From: an uncultured Dehalococcoidia bacterium
Lineage (GTDB): Bacteria > Chloroflexota > Dehalococcoidia > Lucifugimonadales > G958296245
Assembly: GCA_958296245.1 (NCBI GenBank)
Contig: OY282458.1
Coordinates: 2,484,197-2,548,196, forward strand
Reading direction: 5' to 3'
DNA length: 64,000 nucleotides
Shown here: one piece after another, positions 7,132 through 15,738 of the stretch
Layout of the letters: the number at the start of each line of letters is the position of its first letter
Position numbering within the stretch: the stretch's first letter is position 1
Translations under genes and position numbers: made by a program
The notes under the pieces: model-generated
Database searches by the model: none
What the model saw: the letters and a program-made list of their open reading frames with translations, nothing else
Told to the model about the DNA's origin: nothing

Positions 7132-7923
7132 ATGGAAGACCCTCTGATCATCGCCGGTAAGCAGTTCGAGTCCCGGCTAATGGTCGGCACCGGCCGTCAC
7201 AGGAACGCCGAGGAGATGATGGCGTCCATCGGCGCGTCGGGTGCGCAGATCATTACGGTGGCCATACGCCGCCTGGACCTCGATAACCCCAACGAGAAGA
7301 GCATCCTGGACTACTTCGACTGGGACAAGTACACGGTCCTGCCGAACACCGCCGGCTCTAGGACGCCGGATGAGGCAGTCTTTACGGCCAGGCTCGGCAG
7401 GGAGGTCACCGGGAGCAACTGGGTCAAGCTGGAGGTGCAGCCTGACCCGGCTTCGCTGCTGCCGGACCCGGTGGGCACGTACGAGGCGGCGCAGCGGCTG
7501 ATCGACGACGATTTCGTCGTGCTGCCCTACATCCACGCCGACCCGGTGCTCGCCGCCAAACTGGAGGAGATCGGCTGCGCCACGGTGATGCCCTTGGGGT
7601 CGGCTATCGGCTCAGGCCGAGGAATCCTGACCATCGACGAGGTGCGCCTCATCATCGAGGCAGCCAACGTGCCGGTGGTGGTGGACGCGGGCTTGGGAGT
7701 GCCGTCGGAGGCCTCCCAGGCGCTGGAGGAGGGCGCGGACGCGGTGTTGGTCAATACGGCCATCGCGCAGGCTGCCGATCCGGCCGGCATGGGCGAGGCG
7801 TTCAAGCTTGGGGTCGAGGCGGGGCGAAAAGCGTATCTCTCCGGTCGCATCGCGCCCAAGCATCAGGCCGGCGCGAGCAGCCCCACAGAGGGAATGGCGG
7901 CGCCGGCCGGGTCCCGTGGGTAG
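7132..7923 (+). CDS. thiG: Thiazole synthase
   Basis: 263 residues from ATG at 7132, preceded by AGGGAGG. A longer frame from 7057 lacks a comparable ribosome site. ThiG condenses deoxyxylulose phosphate, dehydroglycine and the ThiS thiocarboxylate into the thiamine thiazole. Lys99 in WVKLEV matches the Schiff-base lysine. The phosphate-binding [12 protein letters not shown] loop and VVVDAGLG strand of the TIM barrel are present. First gene of thiG-thiE-thiS. ThiF and the dehydroglycine-forming enzyme (ThiO or ThiH) are not in this window. Confidence 0.95.
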   Translation: MEDPLIIAGKQFESRLMVGTGRHRNAEEMMASIGASGAQIITVAIRRLDLDNPNEKSILDYFDWDKYTVLPNTAGSRTPDEAVFTARLGREVTGSNWVKLEVQPDPASLLPDPVGTYEAAQRLIDDDFVVLPYIHADPVLAAKLEEIGCATVMPLGSAIGSGRGILTIDEVRLIIEAANVPVVVDAGLGVPSEASQALEEGADAVLVNTAIAQAADPAGMGEAFKLGVEAGRKAYLSGRIAPKHQAGASSPTEGMAAPAGSRG

Positions 7924-7929
7924 GGGTTC

Positions 7930-8589
7930 ATGGCCCCACTGACGCTGCCAGTGCTATGCCTCGTTACGGATCGGGACCTGTGCCGAGGCCGCGATCTCGA
8001 GCAGGTGGTGGAGGCGGCGGTCGAAGGGGGATGCAACATGGTGCAGCTCCGTGAGAAGGACCTGCCTGCCGGCAAGCTGTTCGATCTCGCCTCGAGGCTG
8101 CGCTCGATAACGTCCGGCAGGGCGCTGCTCATAATCAACGACCGTGCCGACGCGGCTCTGGCTGCCGGCGCGGACGGCGTCCAACTCCCTGAGGACGGCC
8201 TCCCGGTAGATGCAGCGAGGATGATAGGCAGCCGCCTGCTCGTAGGCCGCTCCGTGCATAGCGTCGCAGGCGGCGTAAGGGCCGTTGCGGACGGGGCCGA
8301 CTTCCTGATCGCCGGGAGCGCGTTTGCCACGGCTTCCCACCCCGGAGCCGCTCCCCAAGGCCTGGGCCTGATAAGCGGCTTGGCTGATGCCGTAGGCGCT
8401 CCGGTAATCGGGATCGGGGGCATCGACGCGGGGAACATCGATTCGGTGATGGAGTCGGGGGCTTCGGGCGCGGCGGTGATTCGGGCAATCACCGAGAGCG
8501 AAAGCCCAGGGCTGGCGGCGCGCGAGCTAAGGCGGCGCATGATTCGGGCCTGGGAGTCCGCGTCCAGCCGCTGTGAGGTCATGGCTTGA
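7930..8589 (+). CDS. thiE: Thiamine phosphate synthase
   Basis: 219 residues. It couples hydroxymethylpyrimidine diphosphate with thiazole phosphate to give thiamine phosphate. The TIM-barrel signatures are present: VTDRDL at 12-17, MVQLREKDL at 37-45, INDRADAALAAGADGVQLPE in the middle, GRSVHS, and the C-terminal IGIGGIDAGNI phosphate loop. It lies six bases after thiG, and its stop overlaps the thiS TTG start. Confidence 0.95.
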   Translation: MAPLTLPVLCLVTDRDLCRGRDLEQVVEAAVEGGCNMVQLREKDLPAGKLFDLASRLRSITSGRALLIINDRADAALAAGADGVQLPEDGLPVDAARMIGSRLLVGRSVHSVAGGVRAVADGADFLIAGSAFATASHPGAAPQGLGLISGLADAVGAPVIGIGGIDAGNIDSVMESGASGAAVIRAITESESPGLAARELRRRMIRAWESASSRCEVMA

Positions 8590-8831
8590 TCAAGCTAACA
8601 GTCAACGGCAAGGAGGAGGGCCTGCCTCAGCCGACTCCCCTCCTGAGCTACCTGGAGTCGTTGGGAGTTAACCTGCGCCGCATCGCGGTTGCCTACAACG
8701 GGGTGGTGGTGCGTCGGGACGGCCTGGCCGAGGTGACGCTATCCGACGGCGACTCCCTGGAGATAGTACATGCCGTCGGAGGCGGGGCTGACCCGTGTCA
8801 GGAATCCAGCCGCGTCCATATGGTCATGTAG
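8586..8831 (+). CDS. thiS: Sulfur carrier protein ThiS with an unusual C-terminal tail
   Basis: 81 residues from TTG (overlap TTGA with thiE). ThiS is a small ubiquitin-fold protein that carries sulfur as a thiocarboxylate on its last glycine for ThiG. The body MIKLTVNGKE to DSLEIVHAVGGG (1-67) is typical, but Gly-Gly-Gly is followed by 14 more residues (ADPCQESSRVHMVM), whereas active ThiS normally ends at GG. The tail runs 34 bases into the convergent methyltransferase gene. Either the tail is trimmed, or a single-base change in the G-run near 8780-8786 hides the true stop. Confidence 0.85.
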   Translation: MIKLTVNGKEEGLPQPTPLLSYLESLGVNLRRIAVAYNGVVVRRDGLAEVTLSDGDSLEIVHAVGGGADPCQESSRVHMVM

Positions 8832-9613
8832 GGCGGGGCCACCGACGCGAAGTGCTCCCAGGAGCCAGGCTTGGGGTCGGCCTCGGCGCTGACGTCTTCC
8901 CACAGGCCGAGCAGTACCAACCGGATCTCGGCGAGGCTGTTCAGCAGCGTGCTCAGCGTGTGCCGGAACTCCCTGGGGCCTACGACCCTCTTGTCGGTCC
9001 CGTCAAACCCTTCGAACTCCCAGTGAGGGTCCTCGTCGTCGAGTTCGGCGTCCTCGTAGCGGACGTTCAGGACGTAGCCATCCCCGTTCCAGCGGGAATA
9101 CAGCCCGTGGACGAAGGGGTTGGAGCAACGCAGCATGTATAGCCCCCCGGGGCGCAGCACCCGGGCGACCTCCCGGAAGACCGGCATGGGGTCGGGGACG
9201 AAGTTGATGGAGTGGGCCTGATGCACGAGGTCGAACGCGCCGGCGTCGAATGCCGACAGGTCCCTCATGTCGCCTTGGACCGTGCGCACGTCTAGGCCGT
9301 AGTGCGCTGCCGCTTCGCGGTCTCTCTTCAACTGCGTCTCCGTCAGGTCGAGCACCGTCACCGCCGCGCCCAAGATCCCAAAGGCGGCCGACTGCTGCCC
9401 ACCCGCGCCGGCCAGACACAGCACGTCCTTACCTGCGACGTCTCCGGCGACCCCCTGAGGGTCCACCATTGCAAGCGACGACTCGGCGTCCAGGTCCAGG
9501 GTGGGTCTGGTGTACTCCAAGCCCTGAACGGCGAGCTCCTCCCAGCGCTCCTGGTTGTACCGGGCAACGTCGTCGAAATAGGTCAATCTACCCTCCTGGC
9601 CTTGCCTCATCAC
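8798..9613 (-). CDS. Class I SAM-dependent methyltransferase
   Basis: 271 residues. Motif I VLCLAGAGGQQS at 64-75 and Asp89 at the end of strand beta-2 form the SAM pocket. GDMRDLSAF and FDLVHQAHSINFVPDP follow the Methyltransf_11/25 pattern, and VLRPGGLYMLRCSNP is the post-IV region. Substrate unknown. Its 3' end overlaps the ThiS tail in convergent orientation. Confidence 0.85.
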   Translation of the reverse strand: MMRQGQEGRLTYFDDVARYNQERWEELAVQGLEYTRPTLDLDAESSLAMVDPQGVAGDVAGKDVLCLAGAGGQQSAAFGILGAAVTVLDLTETQLKRDREAAAHYGLDVRTVQGDMRDLSAFDAGAFDLVHQAHSINFVPDPMPVFREVARVLRPGGLYMLRCSNPFVHGLYSRWNGDGYVLNVRYEDAELDDEDPHWEFEGFDGTDKRVVGPREFRHTLSTLLNSLAEIRLVLLGLWEDVSAEADPKPGSWEHFASVAPPYMTIWTRLDS

Positions 9614-9632
9614 GCTCCGGGAAAGGCTGGAC

Positions 9633-9708
9633 TGGTGGCCCCAACGGAATTCGAATCCGTGTTTGCGGCTTGAAAGGCCGCCGTCCTAGTCCACTAGACG
9701 ATGGGGCC
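9633..9708 (-). tRNA. tRNA-Glu (TTC anticodon)
   Basis: The 76-base gene folds as a cloverleaf. GGCCCC at the 5' end pairs with GGGGCC before the discriminator A, and CCA is encoded at 9635-9633. The anticodon stem GCGGC/GCCGC encloses loop CTTTCAA, giving anticodon TTC. The T-arm contains GGATTCGAATTCC. Confidence 0.96.
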
Positions 9709-9861
9709 GCGATGGGTCTCGGCCAGCAGCCGGAAGCATGAACCGACGTGCGAGGCTCCGCACCCCAGCCACAGGGTATTCTAGAGAATGAGGAGGCTCT
9801 GCGACAAGGGACGTAGTGAGGATTATAGGGGAAGTGTAGCTGACCTAGCAGATGCGCTACC

Positions 9862-12261
9862 TCACCGAGCCCGAGCTGTGAGACTTGGAAACCGAGAGGC
9901 TAGCCGTTGCGATTCGGAGAGTGTATTGGGATCGTTAGGATGTTCATTTCGCCAGAGCGTTAGAGAATCACCCAATAGTCGAATGTACCGACTTTCACTT
10001 CCGCTATCCTGTTCGGATTGACTAATGCGTACAAGATGCTCGTAGTTGATCACTGTTGCCCGATGGACTTGACTATGAAATTCAAATTGCCCGCTCTCGA
10101 GGTCGTTCATATCGAGAAGTGCATCCTTCAGATGTGTTTCGGCACGAAGAGCTTCTTGTTTCGCACGCCCAAAGTGCGCCTGCTGGTAGAGATCTTTAGC
10201 GAGTCTACTACGAGCCTGACCAGCCAAGTACGAAAGCCGCTCGGATGAATCAACGGTCTCAAGGCCTCGTTCAGCAGTCTCCGCCGCAGAAGTCCACTCC
10301 GATTGCCTTAACTCCATTTGCGCCCAATGCCAATACGTATCCTCTCTTGAAGATCGAAGCTCCGACGCTCGGGCAAATCTACTCCGCGCATCGGTATACC
10401 GGTGCCAAGCTTTATAGACCCATCCAAGACTGCCGTGCAAATCAGCGGCCTCAGGGTACGAGCCAATCGCGTTTAAGAGAGTCGACTCAGCTTCGGTGTA
10501 CTGTTTCAACTTGACGAAGCTCACAGCCTGGCGTATACGTTGCCCGATTTGTTCTCTAAGAGCTGGAGTTGGTTTCGCCTGCCCAATAAGGACTTTGATT
10601 ACACTCGAGATACGTTGAGCTAAGTCAGTTTTCCCGTAAACCTCCGCTACTAGCCGACGGGTGTTGGTGTTCAGGCCAAATCTCGGTGCTTCCTCGATAA
10701 AGGGCGTTTTAGGTAACAGAAATAATCGTTGCAATTCCTGAATAGCTATGTGGCTTTCGTCCTTTGAAACTTCAGCGGCTACCTCGATTTCCGGCGTAGA
10801 GACTGATCCTGGGAACAATGCACAGGTTAGCAGGACTCGCTTGGCCGAGTCAGACAGCATCTCGAATTCACGTTGTAGAGCATACTTGCGGGCAGGTTCC
10901 CCTTGTCGCTCTGTCCACAGTTTAATCGCACTGTTGGGAGTCTCACCAACTACGCACAGTCTTAGAAGGTCCTGAACGAATAATGGACTCCCATCACAGG
11001 CTTTCAGAATGCGGTTCTTGACTGATTTGTTGAACTGACCAGTGTCTAGTTCGTAGATGTCTATCCGACTGTCTATGAACTTGATACCTTCCTCACTCGC
11101 TATTTCAAATCCAGTGACTTGCGTACTTCTAGAACCCATGCCAAAAGGAATTCGACGAGAAGTTAGCAGGACTTTCGAGGGTGTGCCGTGAACTCTCTCA
11201 GTAAAGAAGTTGATTACGTCATCATTTTCACCCTCGAGAGAGTCCACGTCATCAAGAATGATGAGGGCCGGCAGTAGTTTTAGATATTCAAGGCATCGTT
11301 GAATCTTTGCGCGAGTATCTTCCTCAACGAAATCAACTTCCCCGTAAGCCCGCAATACGCAGTCGAGCACGGAATGCAGATCCCAGAAGTCTGGAGACTC
11401 AATATCGAATGACCGCCCGAACTCGAATCGTCGAGCCTTGGCACTTAACCAAATGACAATTTCCAGAAAAGCAGGGGGGTTATTCTTCGTCGCAACTGCG
11501 AATTCGTAAGCTATGGCTGTTTTACCCTTGCCACCATCGCCTGCGAGCATCCAAACGCGAGAATCCGGATCGTTGCACCACTCATTCAGCTTAGCCAGTT
11601 CGGATTGCCTACCAACGAACCGCGGAGCTATTGACTCCCGTGAAGGGAGCGTGCTGGCCTCTACCACTCTCTCATCGTCCATATCTTCTACATCTTCAAC
11701 CATAAACGTTAGTTCACCCTGACGGAGACCATCCCAGAGCTTTCCTACTCGCTCGGCAGCGCATGGATCAATGAAACTCAAGATTCTTCTAGAGGAATCC
11801 AACATCGAGAGTGCGTCCGGGATACTAATATCATCATCCGCCGGATGCCCTATGACTGGATCCCTCATGTTCTTTATTGATCGAGCCCAGCCTAAGACGG
11901 CCTGTTTCTGCTGTTTACGTTCGTTGGTGATCATGCTATTGGCACTAGGGAACAGGTCCTCGAAGTACTTTTCGAATACGTTGTAGAAGTGGTTCACCCC
12001 CAAGATGTCAAACTCATCCCGCAACTGAGCGCCGAGTTCACCGGTCTGACGCCTCAACCGTGCGTTATCTGTAATCTCGTCCCACTCCTTCTTGAACAGA
12101 GTTTTGAGGCGAACTAGGTAATCGTCCGGGTACTTTTCCAGAAATATGTGCCGTATATGGTGGACAACTGACGTTCGATAAATCCTACAGATCCCTTCGA
12201 AACAAACTGTATTCGTCGACACTACCGGTGATCCTTCCATTTGAGGCATCGTTACGTACAC
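9862..12261 (-). CDS. HEPN-STAND NTPase with TPR repeats, probable defence/abortive-infection protein
   Basis: 799 residues in three parts. The N-terminal ~165 residues look like a Swt1-type HEPN domain, including RDPVIGH (Arg133-His139), the Rx4-6H arrangement of HEPN ribonucleases. A STAND/NB-ARC-like ATPase follows: FVGRQSEL at 215-222, Walker A GDGGKGKT at 241-248, Walker B LIILDDVD at 333-340, TSRR at 367-370 and a GSPLF motif near 428. The last ~230 residues are helical TPR-like repeats, a likely sensor. Proteins of this build act as signal-triggered NTPases that unleash an RNase in antiviral defence. Base composition is clearly AT-richer than the neighbours. The start is GTG at 12261 or ATG at 12249, directly after the argC stop. 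No partner gene is present. Confidence 0.85.
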   Translation of the reverse strand: MYVTMPQMEGSPVVSTNTVCFEGICRIYRTSVVHHIRHIFLEKYPDDYLVRLKTLFKKEWDEITDNARLRRQTGELGAQLRDEFDILGVNHFYNVFEKYFEDLFPSANSMITNERKQQKQAVLGWARSIKNMRDPVIGHPADDDISIPDALSMLDSSRRILSFIDPCAAERVGKLWDGLRQGELTFMVEDVEDMDDERVVEASTLPSRESIAPRFVGRQSELAKLNEWCNDPDSRVWMLAGDGGKGKTAIAYEFAVATKNNPPAFLEIVIWLSAKARRFEFGRSFDIESPDFWDLHSVLDCVLRAYGEVDFVEEDTRAKIQRCLEYLKLLPALIILDDVDSLEGENDDVINFFTERVHGTPSKVLLTSRRIPFGMGSRSTQVTGFEIASEEGIKFIDSRIDIYELDTGQFNKSVKNRILKACDGSPLFVQDLLRLCVVGETPNSAIKLWTERQGEPARKYALQREFEMLSDSAKRVLLTCALFPGSVSTPEIEVAAEVSKDESHIAIQELQRLFLLPKTPFIEEAPRFGLNTNTRRLVAEVYGKTDLAQRISSVIKVLIGQAKPTPALREQIGQRIRQAVSFVKLKQYTEAESTLLNAIGSYPEAADLHGSLGWVYKAWHRYTDARSRFARASELRSSREDTYWHWAQMELRQSEWTSAAETAERGLETVDSSERLSYLAGQARSRLAKDLYQQAHFGRAKQEALRAETHLKDALLDMNDLESGQFEFHSQVHRATVINYEHLVRISQSEQDSGSESRYIRLLGDSLTLWRNEHPNDPNTLSESQRLASRFPSLTARAR

Positions 12262-12265
12262 ACTC

Positions 12266-13288
12266 CTACGGATAGAGCGCGAGGCCTTCCAGACCCTGGC
12301 TCTCCCTGAGTCCGAACATCACGTTCATGTTCTGGACGGCCTGGCCCGCTGCTCCCTTTACCAGATTGTCGAGGCAGCCGACCACAATGAGCCTGCCCGA
12401 ACGACGGTCGATCACGGGATGGATTATGCAGGTGTTGCTTCCCAGGGTGTGCTTGGTCATCGGCGGCTCGCCGACCACGTCGACGAACGGGGCGTCCTCA
12501 TAGAATGAGCGGTATGCTTCCATCACCCGGCCTTGGGTGGTGGAACCGTCCAACAGAGGCGCGTAGCAGGTGGCCAGTATGCCGCGGGTCATCGGTACGA
12601 GATGCGGTGTGAAGCTGAGCCGGACGTCTCCATTCCTAGAGTAGGAACTCAGCGTCTGTACGATCTCCGGGTGGTGTCTGTGGCCGCCTATGGAGTATGC
12701 AGAGACGCTTTCGTTGACTTCGGAGTACGGGTACTTGCCGCGCCCGGCGCCCGATACTCCCGATTTCGCATCGACGATCAGGTCGGTCTCGACGAGTCCG
12801 GCGCTGATCGCGGGAACCAGCGCCAGTATCGCAGCCGTCGGGTAGCAACCCGGGTTAGCCACGATCTGCGCGCCGGCGACCTCGGCGGCGTACAGCTCCG
12901 GCAGGCCGTATGCGGCGTCCCCCAGGCGCTGGGGAGAAGGATGGTCTACCTTATACCACTCGCGGTACTCTTTCGGGTCGCGCAGGCGGAAGTCGGCGCT
13001 GATGTCCACGGCCCGGACGCCCTGGTCCAGAACAGGGCCGAGTCGCTCCGCGCTGACGGCATGAGGCAGCGCGGAGAAGACGAGATCGACGCTGCCGGTT
13101 AGTTCCTCGGTGATGGTGAGGTCTATGGAGCCGAGATGAGGGACGGCCTCACCCAAGCGCTTCCCGGCGGCGCTACGCCCAGTAACCGAGGTTATCTCCA
13201 CCTCGGGGTGTCCGTGTAGGATGCGCGCCAACTCCATGCCGGAGTAGCCGGTGACGTTGATGATGCCAGCCTTCACTTCGACCTCCAC
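12266..13288 (-). CDS. argC: N-acetyl-gamma-glutamyl-phosphate reductase
   Basis: 340 residues. It reduces N-acetylglutamyl phosphate to the semialdehyde with NADPH in arginine synthesis. The Rossmann start GIINVTGYSGMEL (8-20), the catalytic Cys148 in NPGCYPT and the GGHRHHPEI segment are intact. No other arginine genes are in the window. The AT-rich STAND gene begins four bases after its stop. Confidence 0.96.
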   Translation of the reverse strand: MEVEVKAGIINVTGYSGMELARILHGHPEVEITSVTGRSAAGKRLGEAVPHLGSIDLTITEELTGSVDLVFSALPHAVSAERLGPVLDQGVRAVDISADFRLRDPKEYREWYKVDHPSPQRLGDAAYGLPELYAAEVAGAQIVANPGCYPTAAILALVPAISAGLVETDLIVDAKSGVSGAGRGKYPYSEVNESVSAYSIGGHRHHPEIVQTLSSYSRNGDVRLSFTPHLVPMTRGILATCYAPLLDGSTTQGRVMEAYRSFYEDAPFVDVVGEPPMTKHTLGSNTCIIHPVIDRRSGRLIVVGCLDNLVKGAAGQAVQNMNVMFGLRESQGLEGLALYP

Positions 13289-13322
13289 GGGGATGCAGCC
13301 TTGGGCCGCCGGCCCTGTAACG

Positions 13323-13328
13323 ATTATA
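13323..13328 (-). promoter_or_regulatory. Candidate -10 box (TATAAT) upstream of argC
   Basis: A perfect TATAAT on the minus strand lies 34 bases before the argC ATG. The -35 position has no strong hexamer, so the promoter is supported mainly by the -10 and its placement. Confidence 0.4.
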
Positions 13329-13432
13329 GGTCAGAATGCGGGAATACGCTTCTGGCTTCCTTGTCCCCCTCGCTTCCCTTCCAATATGAGGAGAAGGCCC
13401 CTGCCCTCCACGTAATTCACCCAGACTGATAA

Positions 13433-14176
13433 TTAGACTGCTGGGGAAATGCCGGCGTTTCGCGCGCTGCGGGGGCCGTCCCTCCTTCCCGCGCCGCGGC
13501 GGGCTCCCGGCCTGGACGGACACCCCTCAGCTATTACACACTCGCCGCACCGGGGGCGCTGAGCCTTGCACACACGGCGCCCGTGGTTGATCAGGTAGAG
13601 GTGGAAGGCGAATACCTCCCCGGGTTCGACCATGGGCTCGAGGATGTCGTGGGCCTGATCGGCGTTGACCTTGGGGCCTATGAGTCCCAACCGCTTGGAC
13701 ACCCTGAAGATGTGCGTGTCCACCGGCATCGCGGGCATTCCCAGCGAGAAGCAAAGGATGATGGCGGCCGTCTTGGGTCCGACGCCGTCCAGTCGGCGCA
13801 GCCAGGCCTTGGCCTCGTCAAGCGGCATCTCCCCCAAGAAGGACAGGTCGAAGGATCCCACCTCGTCCCTGACACGCTCCAAGACGGCCTTGATCCTCGG
13901 CGCCTTGACTCTAAACAGACCGGCCGTCTTGATGGCGTCCTCGATCTCGGCAACCTCCGCGCGGGAGACGGCTTCGAGGGAGCCGAAGGTGTCCATCAGG
14001 TTCCTGAAGGCGCGGTGGGAGTTGACGTCGGAGGTGTGCTGAGAAAGGATCGTGTAGACGAGCTCCGACGCGGGGTCGTAACGCGGCTCCCAGTGGAACG
14101 GCCCGTACTCGTCCTCCAGCAGCCGCATCACCTCGGCTGCCCTCGCGCGCTTTGCTGGGTTGGGTTTTCGCGCCAC
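13433..14176 (-). CDS. nth: Endonuclease III
   Basis: 247 residues. This base-excision-repair glycosylase/AP-lyase removes oxidised pyrimidines. The helix-hairpin-helix LDGVGPKTA holds the catalytic Lys135, Asp153 in MPVDTHIFRV is the second catalytic residue, and Cys203, 210, 213 and 219 (C-x6-C-x2-C-x5-C) bind the [4Fe-4S] cluster. A basic tail of about 27 residues follows the cluster. The first Met lies in a basic N-terminus MARKPNPAKRAR. Confidence 0.94.
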   Translation of the reverse strand: MARKPNPAKRARAAEVMRLLEDEYGPFHWEPRYDPASELVYTILSQHTSDVNSHRAFRNLMDTFGSLEAVSRAEVAEIEDAIKTAGLFRVKAPRIKAVLERVRDEVGSFDLSFLGEMPLDEAKAWLRRLDGVGPKTAAIILCFSLGMPAMPVDTHIFRVSKRLGLIGPKVNADQAHDILEPMVEPGEVFAFHLYLINHGRRVCKAQRPRCGECVIAEGCPSRPGARRGAGRRDGPRSARNAGISPAV

Positions 14177-14230
14177 CTTCCGCTCCTAGGGTAAGTCCAC
14201 CGCCCACGTTCGGCGGCCCTGCGGCTCAGG

Positions 14231-14770
14231 CTAACACAACGACCGCAGCTCCGACTTGTAAATCCCGTGGTCCCCATCCGAGAAGGATACGAACGTGACG
14301 TTCTCGATGCCCGGGTGGGCGTCGAGGCTATCGAGGATCTGGCGGACGGCGATCTTGGCCGCGCGCTCCTTGGGGAAGCGGTAAACCCCTGTGCTGATAG
14401 AGGGGAAGGCGATGGTTCGCAGGCCGCGCCCGGCGGCGGCCTCCATCGAGTTCCTGTAGCAGGACGCGAGGAGCGCGTCTTCGTTCGCGCCGCCGCCATT
14501 CCAGACCGGGCCCACGGTGTGGATTACATGTTTCGCAGGCAGGTTGTAGCCGCCGGTAATCCTGGCCTCGCCGGTTGGGCAGCCGCCGACCGCCCTGCAC
14601 TCCTCCAGGAGCCCGGGTCCGGCGGCTGCGTGGATCGCACCGTCGACGCCGCCACCGCCGAGCAGCGAGTTATTAGCCGCGTTGACGATCGCATCCACTG
14701 CAAGCTTGGTGATGTCGCCCCGTACAAGGGTGATCCGATCCTTCGCACTCGGATAGTTCGTTCCAGTCAT
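14231..14770 (-). CDS. Macro domain protein (O-acetyl-ADP-ribose deacetylase type)
   Basis: 179 residues, one MacroD-type macro domain. GDIT (18-21), [18 protein letters not shown] (30-47) and the phosphate loop [10 protein letters not shown] (124-133) are the ADP-ribose-binding and catalytic elements shared with E. coli YmdB-like enzymes. It likely hydrolyses O-acetyl-ADP-ribose or ADP-ribosylated targets. It is encoded 54 bases upstream of nth on the same strand, with the nth start after a short gap. Confidence 0.92.
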   Translation of the reverse strand: MTGTNYPSAKDRITLVRGDITKLAVDAIVNAANNSLLGGGGVDGAIHAAAGPGLLEECRAVGGCPTGEARITGGYNLPAKHVIHTVGPVWNGGGANEDALLASCYRNSMEAAAGRGLRTIAFPSISTGVYRFPKERAAKIAVRQILDSLDAHPGIENVTFVSFSDGDHGIYKSELRSLC

Positions 14771-14890
14771 CGGCTCTTACCCCCTGAGATGAGATGCTCG
14801 ATTCGGGGCGGCTACCCCTCGGGCGCGACCCCTCGGCCTCTGACGATAATATGCTATCCGCCGGGCGAGTCAAACGGAGTCGGCGGCGTG

Positions 14891-14972
14891 TAACCGTTCA
14901 GACTCAGTGAGGCGAACAGGGAATCGCCATCCCCTGTTCTGTCATTCTGAGGAGTGCAGCGACGAAGAATCT
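14891..14972. repeat. Solo MITE end plus dispersed GAAG/ATCT motif
   Basis: TAACCGTTCAGACTCAGTGA at 14891-14910 matches the end of the MITE-like elements seen elsewhere but has no body after it. Next comes a hairpin (GAACAGGG facing CCCTGTTC, 14914-14939) and then GTCATTCTGAGGAGTGCAGC with ACGAAGAATCT. A related motif recurs near 33930-33953. The stretch lies in the 302-base gap between the macro-domain gene and the nitroreductase. Confidence 0.5.
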
Positions 14973-15072
14973 AGAGCCCTTGCACACGCGCCGGGCTCAT
15001 AATAGGCCCGTCGTGGTAACCTAGGGGGGGACGCAGCGAGGCCGCCGCATCGGAAGCATATAGGAGGGACAG

Positions 15073-15588
15073 ATGGACGTCTACGAGTGCCTCAGGAGCC
15101 GGCGTACGGTCCGGGAGTTCAAGCCCGACCCGGTCTCCGACGAGACGTTGGCGAAGATTCTCAGCGCGGCGCGCTGGGCGCCCAGCTCCCGCAATCAGCA
15201 GCCTTGGCGACTGGTGGTCATCCGCCTCGCCGAGACGCTGGCCCAGATAGGCGAGACCGCCCGGACGGGGTCCTTCATCGCCCGGGCGCCGCTGGCGATT
15301 GCGCTCGTCATGGAGAACGCAGACCAACCCCAGATGGACGGGGGTAGGGCGTTGCAGCAGATGGAGATCATGGCCTGGGCGGAGGGCATGGGCACCTGTT
15401 TCGTCACGCTGACGGAGGACGAGCGCAGGCGGGTTTCGGAGATCCTGAATATCCCGGAGACCATGGAGCTGATCACGGTGCTGCCGTTCGGCTACCGGCG
15501 CGATGACTTCCGGGGCCGAGGCGCTCCCCGCCTACCCATGTCCGACATGGTGCACGTGGAGGCGTTCGGGAATCCATACGGCGGTTGA
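15073..15588 (+). CDS. Nitroreductase family protein
   Basis: 171 residues. This FMN-dependent fold begins MDVYECLRSRRTVREF, in which Arg9-Arg11 contact the FMN phosphate, followed by AARWAPSSRNQQPWR for the flavin ring. The C-terminal LPFGYRRDD segment is typical. Members reduce nitro compounds, quinones or flavins with NAD(P)H; the substrate is unknown. TAGGAGGGACAG precedes the ATG. Confidence 0.9.
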   Translation: MDVYECLRSRRTVREFKPDPVSDETLAKILSAARWAPSSRNQQPWRLVVIRLAETLAQIGETARTGSFIARAPLAIALVMENADQPQMDGGRALQQMEIMAWAEGMGTCFVTLTEDERRRVSEILNIPETMELITVLPFGYRRDDFRGRGAPRLPMSDMVHVEAFGNPYGG

Positions 15589-15738
15589 AGATGCGGCGGA
15601 GATTGGCGGCAGCTTCACCCATCGGCGCACTTGACAGGAAGGGGCCGATAGGGTCAGAATATGGTCAGTCGGGAGGGTTGCTAGCTTAACCCGTCAGGTG
15701 CTTGCCTGCCCGACTGCTCTTCTTCCTGAGTGGTGCGG

